This document shows positions 9,102-17,680 of a DNA stretch of 64,000 nt, piece by piece. The position numbers and the translations under genes were made by a program. Position 1 is the first letter of the stretch, and every line of letters starts with the position of its first letter. The notes under the pieces were generated by a model that saw only the letters and a program-made list of their open reading frames with translations, ran no database searches and was not told where the DNA came from. The stretch comes from Bacteroidia bacterium (GTDB lineage: Bacteria > Bacteroidota > Bacteroidia > Flavobacteriales_D > Parvicellaceae): NCBI GenBank assembly GCA_030426105.1, contig JAUHZI010000003.1, forward strand, positions 1 to 64,000. Direction: 5' to 3'.

Positions 9102-9314
9102 TTATTTGCGTTCTTCTATTGGGCAAGTATTAATTCCGAATATTGAGTATAGGGGGCAAAGGCTAATAAAAGAAGTTCCGACAAAAATAAGGGTCAATAC
9201 AACAAGTATTATCCCCAAAGTTCCAGAGACAATGTTACCTAGATATAACCCTGCCATAATTAAGGCTAATATTAAACGAATTGTTCTATCAATTTTTCCC
9301 ATGTTCTTTTTCAT
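9102..9314 (-). CDS. DUF2892 small membrane protein
   Basis: This 70-residue protein matches the DUF2892 pattern: an N-terminal GKIDRTIRLILAL segment, two closely spaced transmembrane helices, and a C-terminal CPLYSIFGINTCP motif with two cysteines. The same domain occurs at the end of the YgaP rhodanese of enterobacteria and as stand-alone proteins next to sulfur or redox genes. Its role is unknown; here it has no rhodanese neighbour. It ends at the bidirectional terminator shared with the EEP nuclease gene. Confidence 0.85.
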   Translation of the reverse strand: MKKNMGKIDRTIRLILALIMAGLYLGNIVSGTLGIILVVLTLIFVGTSFISLCPLYSIFGINTCPIEERK

Positions 9315-9415
9315 AATAAATCTGATTAAGGTTTGTATACTACAAATATCAGGAAAGAATAAAGTAAGAATTGGTGATAATTGTCACAACACTGAAAATA
9401 ACTTAAGAGAAAGTA

Positions 9416-10317
9416 TTACTTAACCTTAGTCTTAATTTTCTTATAGAAGGAAATTGTCAAAAACATATAACTGTCTTTATCTGAAGGGTCACCTCTTTGT
9501 AACCCATGTCCAGTATTGTCTAGACCATCATTTTTGTTAGAAGGGTCTGCTAGATATGCAGCTACATCACCCTTAGAAGCTCTTATGATAGAATTGTTAT
9601 AATAATTAGTACTTACATCATCAATATAATAAAGCGATGAGTTAGTTCTAATTTTAGCCCCATATCTCGTCCTATAGATTTTCTAAAGCCAAATCCCATT
9701 GGAATTACAACAGTTGCTGGTTTGTACTTAGAAGGGCCTCCAGGAAGACCTTGTCCCTCTGTACCTAATTTTCTTAAGGCAACATTAGCACCGTTTGGTC
9801 CACGCCCCTTTGGATTATAGAAAACAATCCCAATTCCACCAACAGCATAAATGCCAATAGAACTACTTTTTAAACCTAATTTTTTCCCTGTTGAAGTTTT
9901 TACACCATAGATATTACCTATTTTCTCTTTCAGAAATTGGTATTCTCCAGTAAGACTTAATTCATATAAGTTAGAAACAAAATTTAGATTTCTATGACTT
10001 CGGTAGTATTCTTGAGTAAGCGCGTCATCTCCAGAAACTCGACCAAAATAAAAACTCGGCCTAATAGCAAATTTTTCAGCCAAATAATATTGATAGGTAA
10101 TATGAGCAGCATAGCGTGTCTTGACCCACTCCAAATCCCATACAAAATTAGATCCTATTCGGTCTCTACCTCCTAAATCTCCTAGGAAATTTGAGGCTCC
10201 AGCTCCTCCTATTAACTCCACTCTTTTAGTCCGCCATATATTACTATTGTAGAAGCCTTGCGCATGCAAAGTTCCTACAATAAGTAGAAGATAGAGCGAT
10301 GTTAAAATAGTTTTCAC
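9416..10317 (-). pseudogene. DUF6089-family outer-membrane protein, frameshifted
   Basis: An intact signal peptide (MKTILTSLYLLLIVGTLHAQ) and a beta-barrel-like body are seen (GGAGASNFLGDLGG, TYQYYLAEKFAIRPSF). The listed ORF stops after HRFIILMM at residue 234. In another frame the protein continues without break as YYIDDVSTNYYNNSI...TISFYKKIKTKVK and stops at 9416-9418. YIDDVST is the expected C-terminal motif of DUF6089 proteins. Adding one T to the TTT codon at 9631-9633 (minus strand) restores a 300-residue protein. This is either a real single-base deletion in a T run or a sequencing/assembly error. Recoding by slippage is less likely. The intact protein would be an outer-membrane component of unknown role. 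Confidence 0.85.
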
Positions 10318-10412
10318 CTAACAGTTAACTAGTTTTGAGGCAAATATATTGCTTAATTATGTTATTTTCAAGTCTGTTGAGGTAATCTATTTGACGAAGT
10401 TAATAAAAAAAC

Positions 10413-10443
10413 AAAGCCAATTTAAATGAATTAAATTGGCTTT
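10413..10443 (-). terminator. Terminator of the miaB-secG operon
   Basis: A 13-bp perfect stem (aaagccaatttaa / ttaaattggcttt) has a 5-nt loop and, on the minus strand, a T-rich tail. It lies about 25 bases past the secG stop. Confidence 0.8.
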
Positions 10444-10468
10444 ATAAAAAATAATATTAAATTAACTT

Positions 10469-10801
10469 TTAGTTAGACGGAGTATTTGTTGGAGCAGCAG
10501 GCAAAGTAGGAGTTGTTACTGTTGTAGTTGGTCCTCCACTTTCAATACCTGTTTTAACACTTCCTGCAGATGAAGATCCGCTATTTACAAACATAACAGA
10601 AACTAGACATAAAACTGCTATACCACCTGCTAAGTACCAAGTAACTTTTTCAATGGTTTCAGTAGATTGAGCAGCTCCTCCTAATTGATTTGTAACTCCA
10701 AAGCTTTGGTCTAATCCACCTCCTTTAGAGTTTTGAACCATAACCACTACAATTAACAATACACTTGCTAAAATTAAAACTACTGCGATTAAAATATCCA
10801 T
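10469..10801 (-). CDS. secG: SecG, protein-export membrane subunit
   Basis: SecG is the small subunit of the SecYEG translocon in the inner membrane. The protein has the family layout of two transmembrane helices (about residues 3-22 and 55-73) with the conserved cytoplasmic loop VQNSKGGGLDQSFG. A Gly/Ser/Thr/Pro-rich tail completes its 110 residues, a normal length. It starts 3 bases after the stop of the preceding TPR gene and is the last gene of the miaB / sigma-54 activator / lptE / TPR / secG run, closed by a hairpin terminator. Confidence 0.95.
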   Translation of the reverse strand: MDILIAVVLILASVLLIVVVMVQNSKGGGLDQSFGVTNQLGGAAQSTETIEKVTWYLAGGIAVLCLVSVMFVNSGSSSAGSVKTGIESGGPTTTVTTPTLPAAPTNTPSN

Positions 10802-10804
10802 ATC

Positions 10805-11713
10805 TTATTTATTATGTTGTTGTTTCTCTTTTAAAAATCTTATTCGGCTTGCAAAGAAAGTCTTTTTTTCTGGATTTTTCAAACTCAATTGCTGATAAAT
10901 TTCAATTGCTTTGTCAATTTGCCCTTGTTTTGCATAAATTGTAGCCAAAGTTTCCGTAACAAATTGATTATTGGCAACTAAACTCATCTTAGCCATATTG
11001 GCTGGAGAGAAGACTTCTTTTTTAGTTTTATCATTCTTGTTCCCAGAGTTTAAGAAGTCATCAATGATAGAACCTGTAGATTTTTGGGCTGGGGGTGGGG
11101 ACGTTGGTTTATCAAACCAACTTACAAAGGAACGTTCGGTTTCTTCTTCAGGATAAGTGACAGACTCTATAGTATTAGGTTGAGGTTCATCAAATTCATA
11201 TTCAGAAATATCCACTTGTATACTGGCATTTACTGCTTCGGTAAGAATGTTTTTTTCAAGTTCATCTATGACTTTAGCCTTTTCTTTCTCTTTCTCTTTC
11301 TCTTTCTCTTTCTCTTCGGAATCGTTAAGTATAACCGTTGGCTCTTTTTCAGTGATTGGATCAGAAGTGGTTGTAGAAACTGTTGTTTCTTCTGATGAGG
11401 TAGAATCGGTTATTGTTTTTTCTTTTGGTGAAGGCTTAAACGTTTCTTCTTGCTCAATAATTTGAGCTTGAAGTGCTGGCTGGAAGAGTAATTCATAAAC
11501 ACGTTTTCTGTCAGAGACAACCAAAGCGCATCTTTCCAATTGCTCTTCAAGTCGAATATCATTATGTAGGTGAAGGTATTTACAATAGATTAATTGTAAA
11601 AGACCACTGTAAGGATATTGTTGTACAAATTGTTCCAAAGCTTCTGAATTAGCTTGTTTCAATGCTTGTTCATCCTCTAAGTAATGGGCTATATTTTCAA
11701 TGTTAAATATCAT
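10805..11713 (-). CDS. TPR-like protein of the lptE-secG operon, with Glu-Lys repeat
   Basis: I do not recognise a functional name. I use the start MIFNIENIAHYLED, 4 bases after the lptE stop; the longer ORF would overlap lptE by 53 bases. The N-terminal ~110 residues are helical. A low-complexity acidic/basic stretch (EEKEKEKEKEKEKEK) lies at about 135-150, followed by a disordered linker. A final TPR-like helix pair is present (TLATIYAKQGQIDKAIEIYQQL). There is no signal peptide, so it is probably cytoplasmic. Its operon with lptE and secG suggests a link to envelope biogenesis, but this is contextual. The Glu-Lys stretch is encoded by a hexanucleotide repeat. Confidence 0.75.
   Translation of the reverse strand: MIFNIENIAHYLEDEQALKQANSEALEQFVQQYPYSGLLQLIYCKYLHLHNDIRLEEQLERCALVVSDRKRVYELLFQPALQAQIIEQEETFKPSPKEKTITDSTSSEETTVSTTTSDPITEKEPTVILNDSEEKEKEKEKEKEKAKVIDELEKNILTEAVNASIQVDISEYEFDEPQPNTIESVTYPEEETERSFVSWFDKPTSPPPAQKSTGSIIDDFLNSGNKNDKTKKEVFSPANMAKMSLVANNQFVTETLATIYAKQGQIDKAIEIYQQLSLKNPEKKTFFASRIRFLKEKQQHNK
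11285..11314. repeat. Hexanucleotide tandem repeat (TTTCTC)5
   Basis: Five perfect TTTCTC units are followed by TTC and preceded by a partial unit. On the coding strand they read GAGAAA and encode alternating Glu-Lys. Copy-number changes would keep the frame and alter only linker length. Confidence 0.9.
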
Positions 11714-11717
11714 TTGT

Positions 11718-12251
11718 TTACCAGCTACCTCCAAATGCTTTATCGTAAATAGATTGAGTGATCTGTTCAATGACTTCTTCTTGTAAGCTTTCTTCTTCCG
11801 CAGAAAAATCTAATGAACTATCAAAATCTGTATAAAAACTAATTCGTTCGTTATCGATGATAGTACTGTCTTTGTTTTCAGGAGTAGTGTATGTACAGTT
11901 GGCTATAACAGTCATCGTAAATCGGTTTTGTGCTGCAGCTTCAGAATTTGCTTGAATACTAATAGGATTAACTTTATAGTCAATGATTTCTCCAGAGATT
12001 TTCCAATCAGCATTATCGGAAACTAAAGAAAGCTTAGTTTGTGATTGCATCAAATCTTTTAAACTTTCAGTTAACACATTACTGGTGTTAGCACTGGCTA
12101 AAGCAGAACGATTTTCGAAATAATCAACTTGTATAGTCTTTCCAGGGATTTCAGTCCCCCCTTTTCCTCCTGACTTAAACGAAAATTGAGGAATAGCACA
12201 GGCATTTAGTCCTATAACAAGCAATAAACTTATTTTAAAGATTAGTCTCAT
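11718..12251 (-). CDS. lptE: LptE family LPS-assembly lipoprotein
   Basis: LptE is the outer-membrane lipoprotein that plugs LptD during lipopolysaccharide insertion. A lipoprotein signal peptide (ISLLLVIGLNAC, Cys at about 18) precedes the Bacteroidota LptE pattern: IPGKTIQVDYFENRS, LTESLKDLMQSQTKLSLV, GEIIDYKV, and a terminal DKAFGGSW. The length of 177 is typical. Its start overlaps the end of the sigma-54 activator gene by 4 bases (ATGA), implying translational coupling. The TPR gene follows after 4 bases. Confidence 0.92.
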   Translation of the reverse strand: MRLIFKISLLLVIGLNACAIPQFSFKSGGKGGTEIPGKTIQVDYFENRSALASANTSNVLTESLKDLMQSQTKLSLVSDNADWKISGEIIDYKVNPISIQANSEAAAQNRFTMTVIANCTYTTPENKDSTIIDNERISFYTDFDSSLDFSAEEESLQEEVIEQITQSIYDKAFGGSW

Positions 12252-13504
12252 TTCGTGATCTCGTATTCTTTAATTTTTCGATAAAGTGTTCGTTCTGAAA
12301 TACCCAATTCCTTAGCTGCATGTTTACGTTTCCCTTTATGCTTGGCAAGTGCCTTGATTATTAATTCCTTTTCTCTAGCCTCTAGCGATAATGATTCTTC
12401 AACTTCTACATGCTCCTGAATAGGTTCATGATAGTCGTCGTCGTATGTTGGAGTACGATCAATAGAAACGGGGTAGGTAATAGATGGACTCGCCGTAGGT
12501 ATAAGGTCGTTAGGATAGTTCGTTATATGTGCATCATCATTAATAGGCTCAAAATTGGTATTCCCTTTAAGGAGTTGTGCAACAGCCTTTTTGGTTTCTG
12601 CTAATTCTTTTTTGAGATCAACAATAATCTTTAAGATTAAATCTTGATCCATTTGTTGATTTCCTGAACTATTAGTATCAAACTGACTTCCCATTACACT
12701 AGGAAGGTTTTGTTCATGGTCTTTAGGAAGATATTTTAATAAAATTTCAGGCGTAATAAGGCGCTCTTTTTCAATAACAGAAATTTGTTCTGTTAAGTTT
12801 CTCAATTGTCTAATATTACCAGGCCATCTGTATCCATTTAAAACAGGAATAGCATCATCTGTTAAACGTATTGTTGGCATTCTATACTTATCTGCAAAAG
12901 TAGAGGCGAATTTCCTAAACAAAAGGTGAATATCTTCTCTACGCTCTCTTAAAGGAGGAAGAGTAATAGGAACAGTACTTAAACGATAAAATAAATCTTC
13001 TCTAAATTTATTGTTTTGAATTGCTAACCCAAGGTTTTCATTCGTCGCTGCAATAATTCGAACGTCTGTTTTTATGACCTTCGAAGAACCTACTTTAATG
13101 AATTCGCCTGTTTCTAAAACTCTTAGTAAACGTACTTGTGTTTGAAGTGGAAGCTCTCCTGTCTCATCTAAGAATATGGTTCCTCCATTCGCAACTTCGA
13201 AATATCCTTTCCTACTTCCTTGAGCACCAGTAAAAGCACCTTTTTCGTGTCCGAATAACTCAGAGTCAATAGTCCCTTCTGGTATTGCTCCACAGTTTAC
13301 AGCAATGTATTCATTATGCTTTCTAGCACTATAATGGTGGATGATTTGAGGTATAATTTCCTTACCAACTCCACTTTCTCCAGTAATTAAAACTGAAATA
13401 TCTGTAGGTGCAACCTGAAGGGCAACATCTAATGCTCTATTTAGACCAGGGGAATTACCAATGATTCCAAAACGTTGTTTAACTTGTTGTATAGTACTGT
13501 TCAT
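12248..13504 (-). CDS. Sigma-54-dependent transcriptional activator, no receiver domain
   Basis: This is a bacterial enhancer-binding protein. The AAA+ domain starts almost at the N-terminus: Walker A GESGVGKE, the sigma-54 contact loop GAFTGA at about residues 88-93, Walker B GGTIFLDE, and the arginine-rich LPPLRERREDI. A coiled linker precedes a Fis-type helix-turn-helix at about 375-415 (HAAKELGISERTLYRKIKEY). There is no response-regulator domain, so activity must be set by binding partners or expression. This protein is encoded in the miaB/lptE/secG operon in many Bacteroidota as I recall. Targets are unknown; lipid A or envelope genes are a guess from context. Confidence 0.93.
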   Translation of the reverse strand: MNSTIQQVKQRFGIIGNSPGLNRALDVALQVAPTDISVLITGESGVGKEIIPQIIHHYSARKHNEYIAVNCGAIPEGTIDSELFGHEKGAFTGAQGSRKGYFEVANGGTIFLDETGELPLQTQVRLLRVLETGEFIKVGSSKVIKTDVRIIAATNENLGLAIQNNKFREDLFYRLSTVPITLPPLRERREDIHLLFRKFASTFADKYRMPTIRLTDDAIPVLNGYRWPGNIRQLRNLTEQISVIEKERLITPEILLKYLPKDHEQNLPSVMGSQFDTNSSGNQQMDQDLILKIIVDLKKELAETKKAVAQLLKGNTNFEPINDDAHITNYPNDLIPTASPSITYPVSIDRTPTYDDDYHEPIQEHVEVEESLSLEAREKELIIKALAKHKGKRKHAAKELGISERTLYRKIKEYEITK

Positions 13505-13516
13505 AGTTTTTCCGTT

Positions 13517-14935
13517 TTAGCTGACGATTTCACCAATTAATGTAGCTGAAGAACAATCTGTAATTTTCACATTAATATACTCTCCTTTACTAAGCCCTTC
13601 TTTAGGGAAAACAACATAAAAATTTTCAGAAGTTCTACCACTAAATTGCTCCTTATTTTTCTTAGGTTCTCCTTCTATAAGTACTTCAAATACTTTTCCA
13701 ACCTGTTTCTTGTTTTGTTCTAAAGCGTTGTTTCGATGAATAGTGACAACTTCATTTAGACGACGCTTTTTAACATCTATAGGAACATTGTCTTCAAACT
13801 TTCGTTCTGCTAGTGTCTTAGGACGTTCGGAGTAAAAATACATGTAGGCTAAGTTGAATTTAACTTGCTCAAATAGTTTTATAGTATCTTGATGATTTTC
13901 CTCAGTTTCATCACAGAACCCTGTTATAATATCTGTAGAAATTCCACAATCAGGAATGATTTCGAAAATTCGTTGAATACGATTTAAATACCACTCTACA
14001 GTATGGTTTCTGTTCATTTTTTTCAACATTTCATTACTCCCTGATTGAATAGGTAGATGAATGTAATTACAAATGTTTTTGTACTTGGCCATCATGTGTA
14101 AAACTTCATCAGTCATGTCTTTAGGATGAGAAGTAGAAAAACGTACTCGCAATTCAGGAGAGACTTTTGCAACCATTTCTAATAACTCTGCAAAGGAAGT
14201 TGTTGGAATAGCTGGGTTTTCGATTTCTCCTTTTTTATTAATGTTCCATCTATAACTGTCTACATTTTGACCTAATAGGGTAACTTCTTTATATCCATTC
14301 TCAACTAGTTCTCTTGCTTCAGCAACAATTGATAATGGGTTTCGACTTCTTTCTCGTCCTCTAGTAAAGGGAACTACACAGAAAGAACACATGTTATCAC
14401 ATCCTCTAGTAATAGATATAAAGGCTGTTACTCCATTTTCAGAAAGTCGAATAGGACTTATGTCTGCGTAAGTTTCTTCTCTAGACAAAAGAACATTTAC
14501 TGCTCGTTGTCCGCCTTGCACATTTTCTAATAGATTAGGTAAGTCACGATATGCATCTGGACCAACAACTAAGTCAACTAGTTTTTCTTCCTCAAGTAAA
14601 GAGTCTTTTAAACGCTCAGCCATACATCCTAGGACACCTATGACTAAACCAGGTTTCTGTCTTTTTTGTTTTTTAAATATGTGTAGACGCTGTCTAACAG
14701 TTTGCTCAGCTTTGTCCCTAATTGAACAAGTATTTACAAAAACCACATCGGCTTCCTCAAAATCTCGAGTTGTTGTATATCCTTCTTTCTTTAAAATGGA
14801 AGCCACTACCTCACTATCAGAGAAGTTCATGGCACAACCATAGCTCTCTAAATATAACTTCTTTGTGTCTTCATTGTCTGAACTCGCTAATAAAGTGGCT
14901 GTGCCCTGAAGCGATTCATCTATCTCTTTGCTCAT
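13517..14935 (-). CDS. miaB: MiaB, tRNA ms2i6A37 methylthiotransferase
   Basis: MiaB is a radical SAM enzyme that adds a methylthio group to i6A37 of tRNAs. The N-terminal UPF0004 domain carries three cluster cysteines ([28 protein letters not shown]). The radical SAM motif is [19 protein letters not shown], and a C-terminal TRAM domain follows ([23 protein letters not shown]). The length of 472 is normal. It is the first gene of the minus-strand operon and lies 12 bases before the sigma-54 activator gene. It diverges from topA. Confidence 0.96.
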   Translation of the reverse strand: MSKEIDESLQGTATLLASSDNEDTKKLYLESYGCAMNFSDSEVVASILKKEGYTTTRDFEEADVVFVNTCSIRDKAEQTVRQRLHIFKKQKRQKPGLVIGVLGCMAERLKDSLLEEEKLVDLVVGPDAYRDLPNLLENVQGGQRAVNVLLSREETYADISPIRLSENGVTAFISITRGCDNMCSFCVVPFTRGRERSRNPLSIVAEARELVENGYKEVTLLGQNVDSYRWNINKKGEIENPAIPTTSFAELLEMVAKVSPELRVRFSTSHPKDMTDEVLHMMAKYKNICNYIHLPIQSGSNEMLKKMNRNHTVEWYLNRIQRIFEIIPDCGISTDIITGFCDETEENHQDTIKLFEQVKFNLAYMYFYSERPKTLAERKFEDNVPIDVKKRRLNEVVTIHRNNALEQNKKQVGKVFEVLIEGEPKKNKEQFSGRTSENFYVVFPKEGLSKGEYINVKITDCSSATLIGEIVS

Positions 14936-15065
14936 TTATCTCCAATCAATTTTAAAACTCAAAGGTAGTTATTATTCAAATACTGACAAAATGTCGTGAA
15001 GTATTTCAATGCCTTGTTATCATAACGTTTTATTGTAGTAGAAATTATATTTTTTAAATTAAGAT

Positions 15066-15096
15066 TTGAACAATGCAATTTATTTTTATTCCTTTG
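15066..15096 (+). promoter_or_regulatory. Possible topA promoter
   Basis: TTG at 15066-15068 and ttcctttg at 15089-15096 (one mismatch to TAnnTTTG) are separated by 20 bases, and the topA ATG is 45 bases further. The rest of the 205-base divergent gap between miaB and topA is AT-rich and shows nothing else I can support. Confidence 0.4.
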
Positions 15097-15140
15097 CAGA
15101 TTGAAATTGCTTTAACTACATCACAAAAACTAGAATTAAT

Positions 15141-17624
15141 ATGGCGCAAAACTTAGTAATTGTCGAGTCTCCTGCTAAAGCCAAAACCATAGAAGGCTAC
15201 TTAGGAAAAGATTTTATTGTTAAATCTAGTTTCGGTCATGTTAGAGACCTAGCTAAGAAAGGAGAAGCGATAGATATTGAAAATAATTTCGCTCCTAATT
15301 ATGAGGTTTCGGATGATAAAAAGAAAGTTGTCGCTGAATTACGAAAATTATCTAAAGCAGCAGAAATTGTTTGGTTAGCGACGGATGAGGATCGTGAAGG
15401 AGAGGCAATTTCATGGCATTTACAGGAAACATTAAAGTTAAAAGAGGAAAAAGTTAAAAGAATAACTTTTAATGAGATTACTAAACAAGCAGTTCAAAAA
15501 GCTATAGCTAGCCCAAGAACCATTGATATTGATTTAGTTAATGCCCAACAAGCGAGAAGAATTCTCGATCGTATAGTTGGTTTTGAATTATCTCCAGTTT
15601 TGTGGAAAAAAGTTCGTCCATCTTTATCTGCAGGAAGAGTTCAGTCCGTAACAGTAAGAATAATTGCTGAGAGAGAACGAGAAATTGAAAGTTTTGAGTC
15701 TACTAGCTCTTATAAAGTAGTTGGAGATTTTCTTGCTGATGGTAAAATTTTTAAAGCTGAAATTGCGAAAAATTTTAAAACACAAGAAGAAGCTGAGGCT
15801 TTTGTGAATAAATGTGCAAATGCTACATTTACTGTCAATAATTTAGAAAAGAAGCCTGCAGTAAGAAAACCAGCGCCTCCTTTTACAACTTCTACCTTGC
15901 AGCAAGAGGCAAGTAGAAAATTAGGATATAATGTGGCTAGAACAATGAATCTAGCTCAACGTTTATACGAAGCTGGTTTGATAACCTACATGAGAACAGA
16001 TTCTTTAAACTTATCTGATTTTGCAGTTAAAAATGCCACTGAAGAGGTGGTTTCTGCATATGGAAATAACTATTCTAAAACACGAAAGTTTAAAACTAAC
16101 AAAGCTGGAGCTCAGGAAGCTCACGAAGCAATAAGACCAACTAATTTTGCAGTCCATAGTGCAGGAGCCGATGCACAGCAACAAAGGTTGTATCAGTTAA
16201 TTTGGAAAAGAACAATAGCCTCTCAAATGGCTGAAGCTGAATTAGAAAAAACAAAAATTACGATTGATGTTAGTGGAGCTGCTGAGCAATTTATTGCTAA
16301 TGGTGAAGTGATTAAGTTTGATGGTTTCTTGAAAGTTTATTTAGAAGGGACAGATGATGAAAATGATAATGAACAGAAAGGAATGTTACCTGCAGTAAAA
16401 GTAGGGGAGGCTTTATCTTCTAAAATAATCACTGCTACAGAGAGGTTTACTAGACCTCCAGCAAGATATACAGAGGCTTCATTAGTTAAGAAGTTAGAAG
16501 AGTTAGGAATAGGAAGACCATCAACATATGCACCAACAATTAGTACTATTCAAAAAAGAGGATATGTAGAACGAAAAGAAAAAGAGGGGAAAGAAAGAAG
16601 CTACACTCAATTTGTTTTAGAAAATGGTGATGTCACGAAGAAAGTGAAAAAGGAAGTTTACGGTGCTGATCGTAATAAGTTGATGCCTACAGATATTGGT
16701 TTTGTGGTTAATGACTTTTTGATAGAGCATTTTGGTAAAGTTTTGGACTATAATTTCACGGCTAATGTTGAAAAAGAGTTTGATGATATTGCTCAAGGTT
16801 TAATGGAGTGGACACAGATGTTAGAGAAATTTTATTCTCCATTCCATAAAAACATAGAACATACATTAGAACATTCTGATAGAGCTAGTGGAGAACGAAT
16901 TTTAGGAGTACACCCTGAATCAGGAAAACAGGTTAGTGTAAGAATAGGAAAATTTGGTCCTATGGCTCAAATAGGAAGTCAAGACGATGAGGAAAAACAA
17001 TATGCTAGTTTACAAGCTAATCAATCTTTGTCTAGTATTACCCTTGAAGAAGCCTTAGATCTCTTTCTGTTACCTAAAGATTTAGGAGATTATGAAGGAG
17101 AAGGAGTTACTGTTTCAAATGGTAGGTTTGGACCTTATGTGAAATACGGAAAAGCATATGTGTCTTTGCCAAAAGGGGAAAACCCATTAGATGTTGATCT
17201 TAGCCGAGCTATAGAATTAATTGTAGCAAAACAAAAAGCAGATGCACCAGTTGATGAATATGAAGGATTACCTGTACAGAAAGGTAAAGGACGCTTTGGG
17301 CCATTTATCAAGTGGAATGGAATGTTCATTAATGTAAATAAGAAATATGACTTTGATAATCTTTCTCACAATGATATTGTAGAATTGATTGAGACTAAGA
17401 AAAAGAAAGATATAGAGAAAGTCATTCATAATTGGGAGTCTGAAGGAATTAGAGTCGAAAAAGCAAGGTGGGGAAGGTTTAATATCATAAAAGGTAAGAC
17501 TAAGATTGAGATGCCTAAAACGACTGATGCTGTAAAATTAACTTTGGAACAGGTTAAGGCTATTATAGAAGAAAATGCTCCAAAGAAAAAAACAAGAAAG
17601 ACAACAGCAAAAAAGAAAAAATAA
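15141..17624 (+). CDS. topA: DNA topoisomerase I (type IA)
   Basis: TopA relaxes negative supercoils through a transient 5'-phosphotyrosine. The Toprim domain opens NLVIVESPAKAKTIEGYLG and includes ATDEDREGEAISWHL. The catalytic Tyr is in GLITYMRTDS at about residue 283, and the central domains carry AGRVQSVTVRIIAERE and GIGRPSTYAPTI. The C-terminus has Topo_C_Rpt-like repeats (GRFGPYVKYGKAYVSL, GRFGPFIKWNGMFINV) and ends in a Lys-rich tail. I see no tetracysteine zinc fingers. This is the usual Bacteroidota architecture. The arginase-like gene follows after 56 bases on the same strand. Confidence 0.97.
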   Translation: MAQNLVIVESPAKAKTIEGYLGKDFIVKSSFGHVRDLAKKGEAIDIENNFAPNYEVSDDKKKVVAELRKLSKAAEIVWLATDEDREGEAISWHLQETLKLKEEKVKRITFNEITKQAVQKAIASPRTIDIDLVNAQQARRILDRIVGFELSPVLWKKVRPSLSAGRVQSVTVRIIAEREREIESFESTSSYKVVGDFLADGKIFKAEIAKNFKTQEEAEAFVNKCANATFTVNNLEKKPAVRKPAPPFTTSTLQQEASRKLGYNVARTMNLAQRLYEAGLITYMRTDSLNLSDFAVKNATEEVVSAYGNNYSKTRKFKTNKAGAQEAHEAIRPTNFAVHSAGADAQQQRLYQLIWKRTIASQMAEAELEKTKITIDVSGAAEQFIANGEVIKFDGFLKVYLEGTDDENDNEQKGMLPAVKVGEALSSKIITATERFTRPPARYTEASLVKKLEELGIGRPSTYAPTISTIQKRGYVERKEKEGKERSYTQFVLENGDVTKKVKKEVYGADRNKLMPTDIGFVVNDFLIEHFGKVLDYNFTANVEKEFDDIAQGLMEWTQMLEKFYSPFHKNIEHTLEHSDRASGERILGVHPESGKQVSVRIGKFGPMAQIGSQDDEEKQYASLQANQSLSSITLEEALDLFLLPKDLGDYEGEGVTVSNGRFGPYVKYGKAYVSLPKGENPLDVDLSRAIELIVAKQKADAPVDEYEGLPVQKGKGRFGPFIKWNGMFINVNKKYDFDNLSHNDIVELIETKKKKDIEKVIHNWESEGIRVEKARWGRFNIIKGKTKIEMPKTTDAVKLTLEQVKAIIEENAPKKKTRKTTAKKKK

Positions 17625-17680
17625 TTAAACTTTAGTTCGTCTTGCATAAGATGCGATACGAATTTCGCAAGAAATAAAAG

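Noticed and set aside
9631-9633. Programmed frameshifting in the DUF6089 gene
   Set aside because: There is no slippery heptamer with a downstream stem-loop that I can see; a one-base deletion in the T run is simpler.
11084-11465. Plus-strand ORFs rich in Phe/Leu/Ser
   Set aside because: These are the complement of the Glu-Lys hexamer repeat in the lptE-secG TPR gene.
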